Shown piece by piece: positions 1 to 9,155 of a DNA stretch of 64,000 nucleotides. The stretch spans positions 2,356,001-2,420,000 of the forward strand of contig NC_017934.1 of the NCBI RefSeq assembly GCF_000147715.2, in the 5' to 3' direction. The position numbers and the translations under genes were made by a program. The notes below the pieces were generated by a model. It was given only the letters and a program-made list of their open reading frames with translations, was not told where the DNA came from and did not search any database. Positions within the stretch are counted from its first letter, which is position 1; the number at the start of each line of letters is the position of its first letter. The stretch comes from Mesotoga prima MesG1.Ag.4.2 (lineage in GTDB: Bacteria; Thermotogota; Thermotogae; Petrotogales; Kosmotogaceae).

Positions 1-1485
1 GAAGGAAGCAAAACAATGATCGTTCTTGGGTTTGTAGATTTCTCCAACGAAATCTACAATGCTGCTGCCGTGATTCATTCGGGCGAGATTAGAGCCGTCT
101 ATAGAAAGATGAGCCTGCCAAACTATTCGGTATTCGATGAAAGGAGATACTTCTCTCCGGGAAGCCACCCTTTACTAGCAAGATACGGGGAAGCGAATAT
201 CGGGATAAATATCTGTGAGGATCTCTGGGTTCCTTCCGGCCCGATAAACGAACAGGCTATTGGAGGCGCAAATCTCATACTCAATCTTTCAGCTTCTCCC
301 TTTTCCGGGATGAAGAGCAAGACAAGGTCCGCTCTGTTGCTTACAAGGGCGATGGAGTACTCCAGCATCATAGTATACGTTAACCTGGTGGGTGGTCAAG
401 ATGATCTAGTCTTTGACGGCAGAAGCTGCGTAGCGATGCCGGATGGAAGATTGCTTCTAGGAAAGGCTTTTGAAGAAGATATGATTCTGCTCGATATAGA
501 CACCGATGTTTCGACTAGATACAACCTTTTCGAAGGAAAGAGGAAAGACTATTCTATGCAGGTAAGCCTCGAAGAGGTCTCAATAACGCCATCTCATCGA
601 CAGAGTCCATCGGTAAACCCTGATAGCTCCTGTCAAGAACTCTGCAAGTACGATGAGCTGATAGCGGCCCTGGAAATCGGTATAAGAGATTACGTGAAAA
701 AGAACGGCTTCAAGAAGGTAGTTCTTGGCTTAAGTGGGGGAATGGATTCCTCGCTAGTAGCAGCACTAGCTGTTAGGGCAATCGGTAACGACAATGTTAA
801 GGGTGTAATGATGCCCTCGAGGATAACTTCCGGCGAATCAAAGAGAGATGCACTGGAACTTGTGAATAATCTCCAAATAGAGGGTTTGGAAATACCAATA
901 GACGATATCATGTGTACGACACTGAGCACTCTAGAACCAGTGTTTACGGGGACATCTGAAGATATTACTGAAGAGAATCTGCAGGCAAGAATTCGAGGGA
1001 TGATACTGATGGCTCTCTCTAACAAGTTTGGATGGCTGGTTCTTATTACCGGCAACAAGAGTGAGATGGCAACAGGTTATGCTACTCTTTACGGGGATAT
1101 GGCGGGGGGATTTGCCGTCCTCAAGGATCTGTACAAGACCCAGGTATATAGAATCGCAGAGCGAATAAATGAACTCGCGAAGAGAGATATGATACCGCGA
1201 AATGTGTTTTCCAAAGCTCCGTCAGCAGAGTTGAGAGAAGGTCAAAAAGATCAGGACTCTCTTCCCCCATATGAGATTCTTGACGAAATCCTCAGGCTTC
1301 ACATTGAAGAGGGTCAGTCGGCGGAAGAGATTGTGCTGGAGGGTTTTGAGAGGGATACTGTGGAGCACTCGCTCAAACTTTTGAGAAGGAGCGAGTACAA
1401 ACGCAAACAGTGTCCTCCCGGAATAAAAGTGTCCAAGAGAGCTTTCGGAAAAGACTGGAGAATGCCAATTACCAATCACTACTGA
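1..1485 (+). CDS. nadE: Glutamine-dependent NAD+ synthetase, 3' part (5' end outside window)
   Basis: Makes NAD+ from deamido-NAD+ using ATP and ammonia released from glutamine. The frame is open to the first base, so the gene starts upstream. The first in-window ATG is at 16, and counting from it 489 residues are visible against about 570 for the two-domain family, so roughly 80 residues are missing. The rest of the nitrilase-like glutaminase domain comes first, with Lys31 in a YRK motif and the nucleophile Cys67 in NICEDLW. The synthetase domain follows, with the ATP-binding SGGMDSS loop near residue 240 and a TGNKSEMATGY motif. It ends in ITNHY at a TGA. Its last 120 bases, including the stop and a little beyond, recur at 15392-15514. 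Confidence 0.93.
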   Translation, partial: EGSKTMIVLGFVDFSNEIYNAAAVIHSGEIRAVYRKMSLPNYSVFDERRYFSPGSHPLLARYGEANIGINICEDLWVPSGPINEQAIGGANLILNLSASPFSGMKSKTRSALLLTRAMEYSSIIVYVNLVGGQDDLVFDGRSCVAMPDGRLLLGKAFEEDMILLDIDTDVSTRYNLFEGKRKDYSMQVSLEEVSITPSHRQSPSVNPDSSCQELCKYDELIAALEIGIRDYVKKNGFKKVVLGLSGGMDSSLVAALAVRAIGNDNVKGVMMPSRITSGESKRDALELVNNLQIEGLEIPIDDIMCTTLSTLEPVFTGTSEDITEENLQARIRGMILMALSNKFGWLVLITGNKSEMATGYATLYGDMAGGFAVLKDLYKTQVYRIAERINELAKRDMIPRNVFSKAPSAELREGQKDQDSLPPYEILDEILRLHIEEGQSAEEIVLEGFERDTVEHSLKLLRRSEYKRKQCPPGIKVSKRAFGKDWRMPITNHY

Positions 1486-1712
1486 ACCACTCCACTGTTT
1501 TGAACAGAGCAAATATCATCAAGGGATTCGAGGTAGTCTTCAGCAATTTTGGTATTTTACCTTATTTGGTAATGTGATAGGAATTCTCTGTGTGATAACT
1601 CAAGTAAGAAAGCTTCAAGATCTCGATTCCTCGAGAGACAGTCGCCATCTTAAGCGCCGAGAAACTGATTGTCATTTGCGCTAGGCAGTCAGTTATGGAG
1701 GAATGAAAGAGA

Positions 1713-3122
1713 CTAAGTAACCTTTCTGCCAATAAAGATTGTGCCTACTTCTTCATCGTGATCGCGTACAATTTCCCCCGTGAATTCAATGACGGCATTT
1801 GATTCCTGCCTGACTGGAAATCTGATCTTGTTTTCAAGGGGCTCTGATGGCTTTGAAGCGGCAATCTTAAGGAAGTTCCTTAGAGGTTCTGAACTAATGT
1901 CCTCCAGAGCTTTATTTTCTTCATCTTCCAGTCTGGTTTCAAAGTATTTCTCGGCAGCTTCATTCAAGTAAATCAGTCGATTCTTCATATCGGTTGCGAT
2001 CGCCAGATCACCAGTCCCGTTTAGAAGCAGGGAATGAAGATTATTGCGCCTCTGAAGCTCAATGTTCTCGGTAATGTCTATTCCAATAACGAGTTCATAG
2101 ACATTATCGTCAACCCTCAACATGCTTCGCTTCGCTTCAACTATGAATTCGGTTCCGTCTCTTCGTCTGTGAAGTTGTCTTCCCTTCCACTTGCCGGACT
2201 TCATCATCGAGAACTGCATGGATTCTGCCTCTCCCTCACCCTGTACCAAATATGAGGCAAGATTATCTCCCAGCATTTCTTCAAGATCATATCCATGGAT
2301 TTCTGCAGCGAATTTGTTCAGATATACAATCCTTCCCTTCTCATCGATGGCTATTGCAATTTCCTCTGCATTGTCAAGAAAACGCCACTGGAATATCAGT
2401 TCTTCTCTGTCTCTCTTCTGTTTTGAGACATCCATGAAGGTCAGCTGAACAACACTCTCTGCGCCGTAAAGCATTTCAGAAGTGTTGAAAATTACATAAG
2501 TCTTTCCACCGGTTTTTGTTAGCATAACGATTTCTCGATCAGTGTCGAAATGCTCAATCCCCAGAATAGTCTCCAAAGCAAAGGGTTCGTCGTAAACAAG
2601 ATCCTGCAATCGCATCTTTTCGATTTCCTCCTCCGTGTATCCCAGAAGGCTCTGCGCGACCTGATTGCAAAAGATCACGTTTCCGTCTCTTTTTCTAAGG
2701 ATTAGCATTCCGCAGCCCATGCTATTCACCAGACCCATGTACTTCTCTCGTTCGAAATCAAGAGTTTTTTGAAGACGATGCTTTTCCAACATCGAATAGA
2801 CTATCTCGGGGAGATAGTGAAGATAACCGGGCCCCTTGAGAAGATACTCTCCAGGTTCGAGAGAGTACTTCACAATAGCCTTCTCGCTACCAATGAGACA
2901 CAGATAAGGAATGGAACCTGAACGAAGATTCCTGATTATGTCTTCTCCGACATAATCGAAGACCATTGCATCAGAAAAGCGACTGTATTCGTCAGATACT
3001 TCTTCAACGTATCTGACATCGAAGCGTTCATCGAAAGCTTCAATTAGCCTTCTTGCATCCTTTTGGCTTCTTCCAACCAGGATAATTCGTGGCTTTGAAT
3101 AGAAATCAAACACAGACTTCAC
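1713..3122 (-). CDS. Triple-PAS sensory protein without an output domain
   Basis: 469 residues, probably starting at a GTG. The first 120 residues resemble a response-regulator fold (IILVGRS opening, then alternating beta and alpha segments) but I see no convincing phospho-acceptor aspartate cluster. Three PAS domains follow at about 127-235, 245-355 and 365-465, recognised from repeated segments such as GYTEEEIEKM, GYDLEEMLGDNL and LIYLNEAAEKYF. The protein ends after the third PAS; there is no histidine kinase, GGDEF, EAL or HTH domain. No transmembrane segment is visible, so it is probably a cytoplasmic ligand, redox or signal sensor acting through a partner protein. It is monocistronic, between nadE and tRNA-Thr. 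The ligand is unknown. Confidence 0.8.
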   Translation of the reverse strand: MKSVFDFYSKPRIILVGRSQKDARRLIEAFDERFDVRYVEEVSDEYSRFSDAMVFDYVGEDIIRNLRSGSIPYLCLIGSEKAIVKYSLEPGEYLLKGPGYLHYLPEIVYSMLEKHRLQKTLDFEREKYMGLVNSMGCGMLILRKRDGNVIFCNQVAQSLLGYTEEEIEKMRLQDLVYDEPFALETILGIEHFDTDREIVMLTKTGGKTYVIFNTSEMLYGAESVVQLTFMDVSKQKRDREELIFQWRFLDNAEEIAIAIDEKGRIVYLNKFAAEIHGYDLEEMLGDNLASYLVQGEGEAESMQFSMMKSGKWKGRQLHRRRDGTEFIVEAKRSMLRVDDNVYELVIGIDITENIELQRRNNLHSLLLNGTGDLAIATDMKNRLIYLNEAAEKYFETRLEDEENKALEDISSEPLRNFLKIAASKPSEPLENKIRFPVRQESNAVIEFTGEIVRDHDEEVGTIFIGRKVT

Positions 3123-3373
3123 CCCTGAACAGAACGCACCGATGAAACCAGTTACCTATACATCCACCCAAAAAGGAAACAACTCGCAAAATCCATTCTG
3201 AATAAGCTAAACTTTGATGTTCAACCGGAGGTTACAGTCGTTTTGCTAACAATGCCGTTCAAAGCCTTGCAAAGGGAACTGGATGGTTATGCTACGAAAA
3301 GAAAGTTACATTTTTATTCTAGCATAGATTGGGAGAAGATTCAAAATTAGTACTTTCGTGGCCAACAAAAGAA

Positions 3374-3397
3374 ATAACCGGATGATCATCCGGTTAT
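3374..3397 (-). terminator. Palindromic terminator after tRNA-Thr
   Basis: A perfect 24-base palindrome with core AACCGGATGATCATCCGGTT, followed on the minus strand by a T-rich stretch (TTTCTTTT). It begins four bases after the CCA end of the tRNA, as expected for Rho-independent termination of the tRNA transcript. A perfect palindrome without a separate loop folds as a hairpin with a four-base loop. Confidence 0.75.
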
Positions 3398-3401
3398 AAA
3401 A

Positions 3402-3478
3402 TGGAGCAGGCGATGAGATTTGAACTCACAACCTCCGCCTTACCAAGGCGGCGCTCGACCGATTGAAGCTACGCCTGC
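3402..3478 (-). tRNA. tRNA-Thr (anticodon GGU)
   Basis: Folds as a complete cloverleaf: acceptor GCAGGCG/CGCCTGC, U8-A9, D stem GCTT/GAGC, anticodon stem CCGCC/GGCGG around the loop TTGGTAA (anticodon GGT), a five-base variable loop, T stem GTGAG/CTCAT around TTCAAAT, discriminator T and an encoded CCA. The anticodon reads ACC/ACU threonine codons. The gene stands alone, with its own promoter and terminator. Confidence 0.97.
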
Positions 3479-3490
3479 TCTGCTGAAACT

Positions 3491-3519
3491 ATGATATCAC
3501 AGCATTTTTCAAGTTTCAA
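3491..3519 (-). promoter_or_regulatory. Promoter of tRNA-Thr
   Basis: On the minus strand, -35 TTGAAA (3514-3519), a 17-base spacer and -10 TATCAT (3491-3496) preceded by TGA (extended -10). It ends 13 bases before the mature 5' end of the tRNA and almost touches the stop of gcvPB. Confidence 0.75.
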
Positions 3520-3521
3520 TA

Positions 3522-4970
3522 TCAACTGTCTTTGCTCCACTTTGTCTTTGGCTTTCTTGAAGCCGTTGCTTCATCAAGTCTGCCCACGGCAGTAAACTTA
3601 GGAGCAGCTCTCAGTATCTCAGGATCCTTCTTTGCCTCGTTCAAGATCTTCTCGAACGTGTCAGCGAAGATGTCTAGTGATTCTTTGCTCTCCGTTTCAG
3701 TTGGTTCGATCATAAGTGCTTCTTCGACTATTAGCGGGAAATAAATAGTAGGCGGGTGAATCCCGTAGTCTAAGAGCCTCTTAGCGACGTCTAGGGTTTT
3801 TACTCCATAATCCGAGACGAGTTTACTTCCTTTCAAAACGAACTCATGCATACAAATCCCGGCATAAGCAGTAGGTATCAGCTTCGTCAATCTTGCCCGA
3901 AGGTAATTTGCATTCAGCACCGCCATCTCACTTGCTCTCTTTAGTCCGTCTCCGCCTAAAGTGAGAATGTAAGCATATGCCTTCAAGAAGACTCCAAAGT
4001 TTCCATAGAAACTCCTCACCTTACCTATGGAGTTAGGCAAATCATAATCCAGCGAGAATCTTCTGCCATTAAAACGAACTACGGGAACCGGAAGAAGATC
4101 TGCCAGAAAACTCTTAACGCCAACCGGGCCGCTTCCGGGGCCACCCATACCATGAGGTGTGGAGAAAGTCTTGTGGAGGTTCAGATGCACTATGTCAAAT
4201 CCCATGTCACCAGGTCTTGCGTGGCCCATAATGGCATTGAGATTCGCGCCGTCGTAATACAGCAGAGAACCCTTACTATGTGCCAGTTCCTGAATCTCGC
4301 AAATCTCGTTTTCAAAGAGCCCTAACGTATTGGGATTTGTCAGCATTATTCCTGCGATACTTTCGTCCAGGATTTCCTCAAGGCTTTTCAAATCGACTCT
4401 ACCATTTCTTCCTGAAGGGACCTCTATGACTTCAAACCCCGCCATAACTGCGGATGCGGGATTGGTTCCATGAGCAGAGTCTGGAACAATTACCTTTCTT
4501 CTATTATCCTCACCCTTAAGTTCGAAGTATTTTTTCATCAGCAGCATTCCAACCAGCTCACCATGAGCCCCGGCAGCCGGTTGCAGGGTAAAGCTGTCCA
4601 TGCCGGTTATCTCGCAAAGGGAGTTCTGCAAGTTGTACATGACTTCCAAAGCACCCTGAACCGTATCCTCAGACTGATATGGATGTATCTGACTGAACCC
4701 GTCAAGATTTGCGATCTTCTCGTTCACTCTTGGGTTGTATTTCATGGTGCATGAACCAAGTGGATAAAAGCCGCTGTCAACAGAGTGATTCTTCTTCGAG
4801 AGTCCCGTGTAGTGTCTGATTAATTGAAGTTCGCTCAGTTGGGGAAGCAACGGCTCATTCTTCCGAACCGATTCTTCAGGCAGTAATTCCGAAGGCTCGT
4901 AACCATAAGATTCTTCCTTTGGAAGAAAGAAACTCTTTCTTCCTTCTTTTGACAGTTCGAATATTGTCAT
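3522..4970 (-). CDS. gcvPB: Glycine dehydrogenase (decarboxylating) subunit 2
   Basis: One of the two chains of the split P-protein, which decarboxylates glycine with PLP and passes the aminomethyl group to lipoyl-GcvH. 482 residues, normal for the subunit. The PLP lysine is Lys267 in [13 protein letters not shown], followed by the glycine-rich [11 protein letters not shown]. The C-terminal half has the typical HEFVLKGS and PTETESKE segments. The ATG overlaps the gcvPA stop in an ATGA junction behind GGAGG, so translation is coupled. It is the last gene of the gcv operon. No lipoamide dehydrogenase (L-protein) gene is in the window. Confidence 0.97.
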   Translation of the reverse strand: MTIFELSKEGRKSFFLPKEESYGYEPSELLPEESVRKNEPLLPQLSELQLIRHYTGLSKKNHSVDSGFYPLGSCTMKYNPRVNEKIANLDGFSQIHPYQSEDTVQGALEVMYNLQNSLCEITGMDSFTLQPAAGAHGELVGMLLMKKYFELKGEDNRRKVIVPDSAHGTNPASAVMAGFEVIEVPSGRNGRVDLKSLEEILDESIAGIMLTNPNTLGLFENEICEIQELAHSKGSLLYYDGANLNAIMGHARPGDMGFDIVHLNLHKTFSTPHGMGGPGSGPVGVKSFLADLLPVPVVRFNGRRFSLDYDLPNSIGKVRSFYGNFGVFLKAYAYILTLGGDGLKRASEMAVLNANYLRARLTKLIPTAYAGICMHEFVLKGSKLVSDYGVKTLDVAKRLLDYGIHPPTIYFPLIVEEALMIEPTETESKESLDIFADTFEKILNEAKKDPEILRAAPKFTAVGRLDEATASRKPKTKWSKDS

Positions 4971-6313
4971 CCTATCGCCTCCAACCTACCTGCAAAGAAC
5001 TCCACTTCTTCGTTAAGGTTTGCTTCAGTTGTACAAATCAAACCACAATCCTTCAGTTTTTCGTTGAACCTCTCAAGTTCAAGTGGGCCCAATATCTTAT
5101 CCTTCAATAACTCTTTGTTAAACTCTTTCAGATCACAATCAAAGCGAGCCACAAACTCGTTGAAAAAGGGCCCTGTGAAGACAAGGCTTACATGATCTGT
5201 TCTGTTTATTCTTTCGGAAAGATAATGAGCCTTATCGAAGGATCTCTTCGCTATCTCCCTTAAACCTTCAGAACCGATCATGCTCATGTATATTGAAGCG
5301 ATTAGTGCATTGAAAGCGTGATTCGAACATATGTTCGAAGTAGCTTTGCTTCTCCTGATATGTTGTTCTCTCGTTTGGAGAACCATTACGTAGCCTGTGC
5401 GACCATCGTTGTCCTTGGTCTCCCCGATGATTCTTCCGGGCATCTTTCTGATGTAACTCTCCTTAGATGCGAAGAAGCCAAGCCCTGGTCCACCGAAGGA
5501 AGGCGCATTTCCCAACGGTTGACCGTCGCCCACGACTATATCGGCTCCCAACATCCCCGGAGCTTCAAGTATGCCCAAAGCGATAGGGTTTGTACTCACT
5601 ATCATCATAGTGTTCTCCCCAATCGTGGACCGAATTTCGGAGAGATTTTCGATTATTCCAAAGAAGTTTGGATAACCTAGAACAAAGCCAGAAATATCTT
5701 CTGTTAGTTTCTTCTGAAGGTCAGTGACATCTATCTGTCCAGATTCGGAATCGAAGGCAACAGTCTCTACATCGATGTCGCTACCAAAGCAATATGTTTT
5801 GATCGTCTCAACGTATTCGGGATGAAGTGCCTCCGAGACCAAAACCTTCTTACCACCCTTTACTCTGACAGCCATAAGAGCAGCTTCCGCAACGGCACTT
5901 GCACCATCGTACATCGATGAATTGGCAACTTCCATCCCCGTGAGTTCGCATATCATTGTCTGGAACTCGAATAACATCTGAAGAGTGCCCTGCGAAACTT
6001 CTGCCTGGTAAGGTGTGTAAGCAGTCAGGAATTCCCCTCTTGATGCTATCGCTTGAACCGCGCTAGGGATGAAGTGCTTATACACACCGGCTCCTCGGAA
6101 GACAGACATATCGTTAAGCGTGAGATTTCTTTTGCTGAGTTCACTGAGGTCTCTCAGTACAGTGAATTCATCCTTACTCTCAGGCAAAGAGATATCAACC
6201 TCGAACCTTTTGGGTATGTCGCTGAACAGCTCTGATATGCTCTTGACACCAACTACCTCCATCATTTCATCTATGTCTTTCTTTGTTTGGGGTAGATAGG
6301 GGAACTCAGGCAT
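4967..6313 (-). CDS. gcvPA: Glycine dehydrogenase (decarboxylating) subunit 1
   Basis: Partner chain of GcvPB in the heteromeric P-protein. 448 residues, the usual length. The N-terminus [10 protein letters not shown] and motifs [25 protein letters not shown] and SMYDGASA are typical of subunit 1, which keeps the aminotransferase fold without the PLP lysine. The ATG lies one base after the gcvH stop, and the GAGGAGGG ribosome binding site sits inside the end of gcvH. The gene therefore depends on the shared operon transcript. Confidence 0.97.
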   Translation of the reverse strand: MPEFPYLPQTKKDIDEMMEVVGVKSISELFSDIPKRFEVDISLPESKDEFTVLRDLSELSKRNLTLNDMSVFRGAGVYKHFIPSAVQAIASRGEFLTAYTPYQAEVSQGTLQMLFEFQTMICELTGMEVANSSMYDGASAVAEAALMAVRVKGGKKVLVSEALHPEYVETIKTYCFGSDIDVETVAFDSESGQIDVTDLQKKLTEDISGFVLGYPNFFGIIENLSEIRSTIGENTMMIVSTNPIALGILEAPGMLGADIVVGDGQPLGNAPSFGGPGLGFFASKESYIRKMPGRIIGETKDNDGRTGYVMVLQTREQHIRRSKATSNICSNHAFNALIASIYMSMIGSEGLREIAKRSFDKAHYLSERINRTDHVSLVFTGPFFNEFVARFDCDLKEFNKELLKDKILGPLELERFNEKLKDCGLICTTEANLNEEVEFFAGRLEAIG

Positions 6314-6314
6314 A

Positions 6315-6686
6315 TTAGCCCTCCTCTTCGCAGTGTTTCTTATATGCCTCCAAATCCATCAGGCTGTCAAGTTCAGATTCGTTACTTATCTCCATCTTTG
6401 CAATCCAGCCTTCACCTTCAGCATCATCGTTGATCTTTTCAGGTGATGAATCGAGTTCTTCATTCACTTCAACAACCTTGCCGCTTACTGGTGCGTAGAT
6501 ATCACTGGCAGCTTTTACAGACTCTATCGTGCAGAAGACGTCTCCCTTCTTATATGACTTACCGACTTCAGGAAGGTCAACGTACACGATGTCCCCAAGG
6601 TGATCTTGAGCGTGATCGGATATTCCTATTGTGGCGATCTTACCTTCTACCGATACCCATTCATGTGTTGCAGCATACTTTTTCAT
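6315..6686 (-). CDS. gcvH: Glycine cleavage system H protein (lipoyl carrier)
   Basis: Carries the aminomethyl intermediate on a lipoyl arm between the P, T and L proteins. 123 residues, full length. The lipoylated lysine is Lys58 in ESVKAASD. The N-terminus KYAATHEWVSVEG and the downstream GWIAKM segment are family hallmarks. It follows gcvT by 12 bases with a GGAGGAG ribosome binding site just before the ATG. Confidence 0.98.
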   Translation of the reverse strand: MKKYAATHEWVSVEGKIATIGISDHAQDHLGDIVYVDLPEVGKSYKKGDVFCTIESVKAASDIYAPVSGKVVEVNEELDSSPEKINDDAEGEGWIAKMEISNESELDSLMDLEAYKKHCEEEG

Positions 6687-6698
6687 TTACACTCCTCC

Positions 6699-7805
6699 TT
6701 AACCTTTTGATTTCACAGAACCTCTATAGAAAGGTGTTTTTACTACAGTTGCAGGAGACCTCTTACCTCGGATCTCAACCTGTACCTCGGAACCGATTTT
6801 CCAGTATTCTTTTTCCAAGTAAGCGAGTGCGAGCGATTTCTGAAGGGTCGGTGAGAAGATACCACTCGTGATCCAGCCGATTTTCTTTTCACCATCGAAG
6901 ACTTCGAACCCGTGTCTGGCAATGCTCTTGCCTGATAGCTCCAGTCCCTTCAATTTATACTTTGTTCCGTTTGCCAGTTGCTCCTCAAGTACTTCCTTGC
7001 CAATGAAATCCTTCTCCATCTTGACGGTCCACTTCAAACCTGCTTCAAGAGGAGAGTTGTAATCGTTTAGCTCGTTACCGTAAAGCATGTAAGCAGCCTC
7101 AAATCTAAGGGTATCTCTTGCTCCGAGGCCGATTGGTTTGACACCAATACTTGACCCCAGTTCAAGTATCTTTCTCCACAAAGCAACTGCAGCTTCGGGG
7201 TCGACGTATAGCTCAAAACCATCCTCACCCGTATATCCCGTGCGAGATACGAGAGCCTTTATGCCATTCACCCTGCCGTATTCAAAGTGATAGAATGGGA
7301 TTTTCTCAAGCCTTACCTGTGATACCTCCGACAGGATCTCCTCCGCTCGTGGCCCTTGAAATGCAATCTGCGCAAAGTCAGCCGATGCGTCTTTGATTTT
7401 CACATCGAAACTACCCTTATTGCTCGTAATCCACTTGAAATCCTTGTCTTTGTTTGAGGCATTTACAACGAACATAGTTTTAGCATTGTTCAACCTGTAG
7501 ACTAGAACATCGTCGACTATTCCGCCCTTTTCATTGCACATTGGTGAATACACTATAGCTCCGTTCTTGAGTGAAGAAACGGAGTTCGTTACCAGGTAGT
7601 CCGAAAAGTCAATGGCATCTGGACCCGCGATCTCTATCTCTCCCATGTGTGAAACGTCGAAAAGACCGGCCACCTTTCTCACAAGGTTGTGTTCATTGAT
7701 AATAGAATCGAACTGGAGCGGCATTTCCCATCCCGCAAAATCCACCAATTTCCCCTTTAGGCGTACGTGTTCATCAAAAAGCGGAGTTCTCTTTAGCTCA
7801 CTCAT
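6699..7805 (-). CDS. gcvT: Aminomethyltransferase (glycine cleavage T protein)
   Basis: Transfers the methylene group from lipoyl-GcvH to tetrahydrofolate, releasing ammonia. 368 residues, the usual length. Recognisable motifs are DFAGWEMPLQF near the N-terminus, LFDVSHMGEI, the folate-binding RTGYTGEDGFELY and GLGARDTLRFEAA. The start overlaps the end of the preceding DUF2007 gene by eight bases (ATGAGTGA) with a ribosome binding site inside that gene, so the two are translationally coupled. Second gene of the operon. Confidence 0.97.
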   Translation of the reverse strand: MSELKRTPLFDEHVRLKGKLVDFAGWEMPLQFDSIINEHNLVRKVAGLFDVSHMGEIEIAGPDAIDFSDYLVTNSVSSLKNGAIVYSPMCNEKGGIVDDVLVYRLNNAKTMFVVNASNKDKDFKWITSNKGSFDVKIKDASADFAQIAFQGPRAEEILSEVSQVRLEKIPFYHFEYGRVNGIKALVSRTGYTGEDGFELYVDPEAAVALWRKILELGSSIGVKPIGLGARDTLRFEAAYMLYGNELNDYNSPLEAGLKWTVKMEKDFIGKEVLEEQLANGTKYKLKGLELSGKSIARHGFEVFDGEKKIGWITSGIFSPTLQKSLALAYLEKEYWKIGSEVQVEIRGKRSPATVVKTPFYRGSVKSKG

Positions 7806-8031
7806 CCATTTCCTCCCTCCCCGTTTTCTTTAAGTCTTCAAAGATCTGGACGGCTTCATCAAAGACTTCGTCTGGTACAATAATGTCTACTAAACCGCCC
7901 GAACCAAAATAGACACTGTCGGTATATGCAAAATGAGAATCCACAAGTTCTGAAAAGATTCCCTCTTTGAGCAGAATCTCCTGGAACATCTTCGCTTCAA
8001 ATTCAGGAACTCCCGATTTGAGGACCTTCAT
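7798..8031 (-). CDS. Small DUF2007-type protein at the head of the gcv operon
   Basis: 77 residues with the fold pattern of the DUF2007 (putative signal-transducing) family: MKVLKSGVPEFEAKMFQEILLKEGI followed within 50 residues by a VDIIVPDEVFDEA segment. Members usually look like ACT- or PII-like ferredoxin folds, but no biochemical role is established. It is the first gene of the glycine cleavage transcript and overlaps gcvT by eight bases, which suggests co-regulation or a role in the pathway. That role is inferred from position only. Confidence 0.75.
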   Translation of the reverse strand: MKVLKSGVPEFEAKMFQEILLKEGIFSELVDSHFAYTDSVYFGSGGLVDIIVPDEVFDEAVQIFEDLKKTGREEMDE

Positions 8032-8056
8032 TTTATCACCTCCCGGTTCACCAGAA

Positions 8057-8085
8057 ATTATACACCAAGTAATTAGATTAGTTAA
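8057..8085 (-). promoter_or_regulatory. Promoter of the gcv operon
   Basis: On the minus strand, -35 TTAACT (8080-8085), a 17-base spacer and a perfect -10 TATAAT (8057-8062), about 26 bases upstream of the DUF2007 start. The leader is too short for a glycine riboswitch and none of its conserved parts is visible. Confidence 0.8.
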
Positions 8086-8107
8086 CTTCTGGAAGCTTTT
8101 CTGATTG

Positions 8108-8136
8108 ATGACTTTAGAAGCTCAATGTGCTAGAAT
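8108..8136 (+). promoter_or_regulatory. Promoter of pfkA-pyk
   Basis: -35 ATGACT (8108-8113), 17-base spacer, -10 TAGAAT (8131-8136) with an upstream TGC (extended -10). It diverges from the gcv promoter, with only 22 bases between the two -35 elements. Confidence 0.7.
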
Positions 8137-8179
8137 GTTTTCGTCTAGCTGAGTGTAGAAGTTGTTGGGAGGGATAATT

Positions 8180-9142
8180 ATGATAAAGAAGATTGGTGTC
8201 CTTACGAGCGGGGGAGATTCACCGGGAATGAACGCGGCGATAAGAGCGACGGTAAGAACGGCTTACACGGATGAGATAGCTGTCGTTGGAATTCGCAGAG
8301 GATACTCCGGTCTGCTCGATGAGGAATTCATCGATATGGATTACTCCTCTGTGGGAGGAATAATGGAGAAGGGCGGCACAGTACTTCGCAGCTCACGCTG
8401 TGAGGAGTTCAGAACCGAAGAGGGAAGGACAAAAGCGGCCGACCTTTTGAGAAGCAATGGGATTGATGCACTTGTAGTTATTGGTGGAGAAGGAAGCTTA
8501 AACGGAGCCAAGCTTCTCATGGATGAAAACGGAATTCCCGTAATAGGTCTTCCCGGAACGATTGACAATGATATTGCCATGACGGATATGTGTATCGGTG
8601 TCGATACCTGTTTGAATACCTGCGTAGAAACGATTCAGAAGCTCAAGGACACGGCTTCTTCACATGAAAGGGCCTTTGTTGTAGAAGTTATGGGAAGAAA
8701 CTCTGGATATGTAGCGCTTGCTTCCGGTATGGCCGTTGGAGCTGAAGCCATTATAGTTCCAGAGCTTCCAGTGGACTACGAAGCGATTGCCGAGAAGATA
8801 TGGAATGAAAGGAAAAGGGGAAAGATCAACTGTATTATAGTTGTCGCTGAAGGGGCTGCAAGCGCATATACAGTTGCAAGACATGTTGAACACAGGATTG
8901 GATACGAAACAAGAATAACCATTCTCGGCCACATTCAAAGGGGAGGCTCTCCCACTGCATTTGATAGAGTACTTGCTTCAAGAATGGGATATGCGTCGGT
9001 TAAGGCGCTTGAAGAAGGTAAAGCGGGAATGATGATGTCGTTGAATGGTGGGAAAATCAAAGGAATACCTCTTGAGGAAGTGCTTTCACACAAAAAAGAA
9101 CTGGATATGGAACTGATGGAAATGGCGAAAATACTCTCTTAA
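8180..9142 (+). CDS. pfkA: ATP-dependent 6-phosphofructokinase
   Basis: Phosphorylates fructose 6-phosphate to fructose 1,6-bisphosphate, the committed step of glycolysis. 320 residues, the usual bacterial length. The nucleotide loop [13 protein letters not shown] is at residues 6-18, the catalytic PGTIDND near 124-130 and the substrate-binding [10 protein letters not shown] near 170. The ATG at 8180 is preferred to an upstream TTG at 8162 because GGGAGGG lies five to seven bases before it and family members begin just ahead of the GGD loop. It is followed after 13 bases by pyk, so the two irreversible glycolytic kinases form one operon. Confidence 0.97.
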   Translation: MIKKIGVLTSGGDSPGMNAAIRATVRTAYTDEIAVVGIRRGYSGLLDEEFIDMDYSSVGGIMEKGGTVLRSSRCEEFRTEEGRTKAADLLRSNGIDALVVIGGEGSLNGAKLLMDENGIPVIGLPGTIDNDIAMTDMCIGVDTCLNTCVETIQKLKDTASSHERAFVVEVMGRNSGYVALASGMAVGAEAIIVPELPVDYEAIAEKIWNERKRGKINCIIVVAEGAASAYTVARHVEHRIGYETRITILGHIQRGGSPTAFDRVLASRMGYASVKALEEGKAGMMMSLNGGKIKGIPLEEVLSHKKELDMELMEMAKILS

Positions 9143-9155
9143 TGAGGTGGTTTGA

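Noticed and set aside
8032-8160. Glycine riboswitch upstream of the gcv operon
   Set aside because: The leader between promoter and first gene is about 20 bases and shows none of the conserved aptamer parts.
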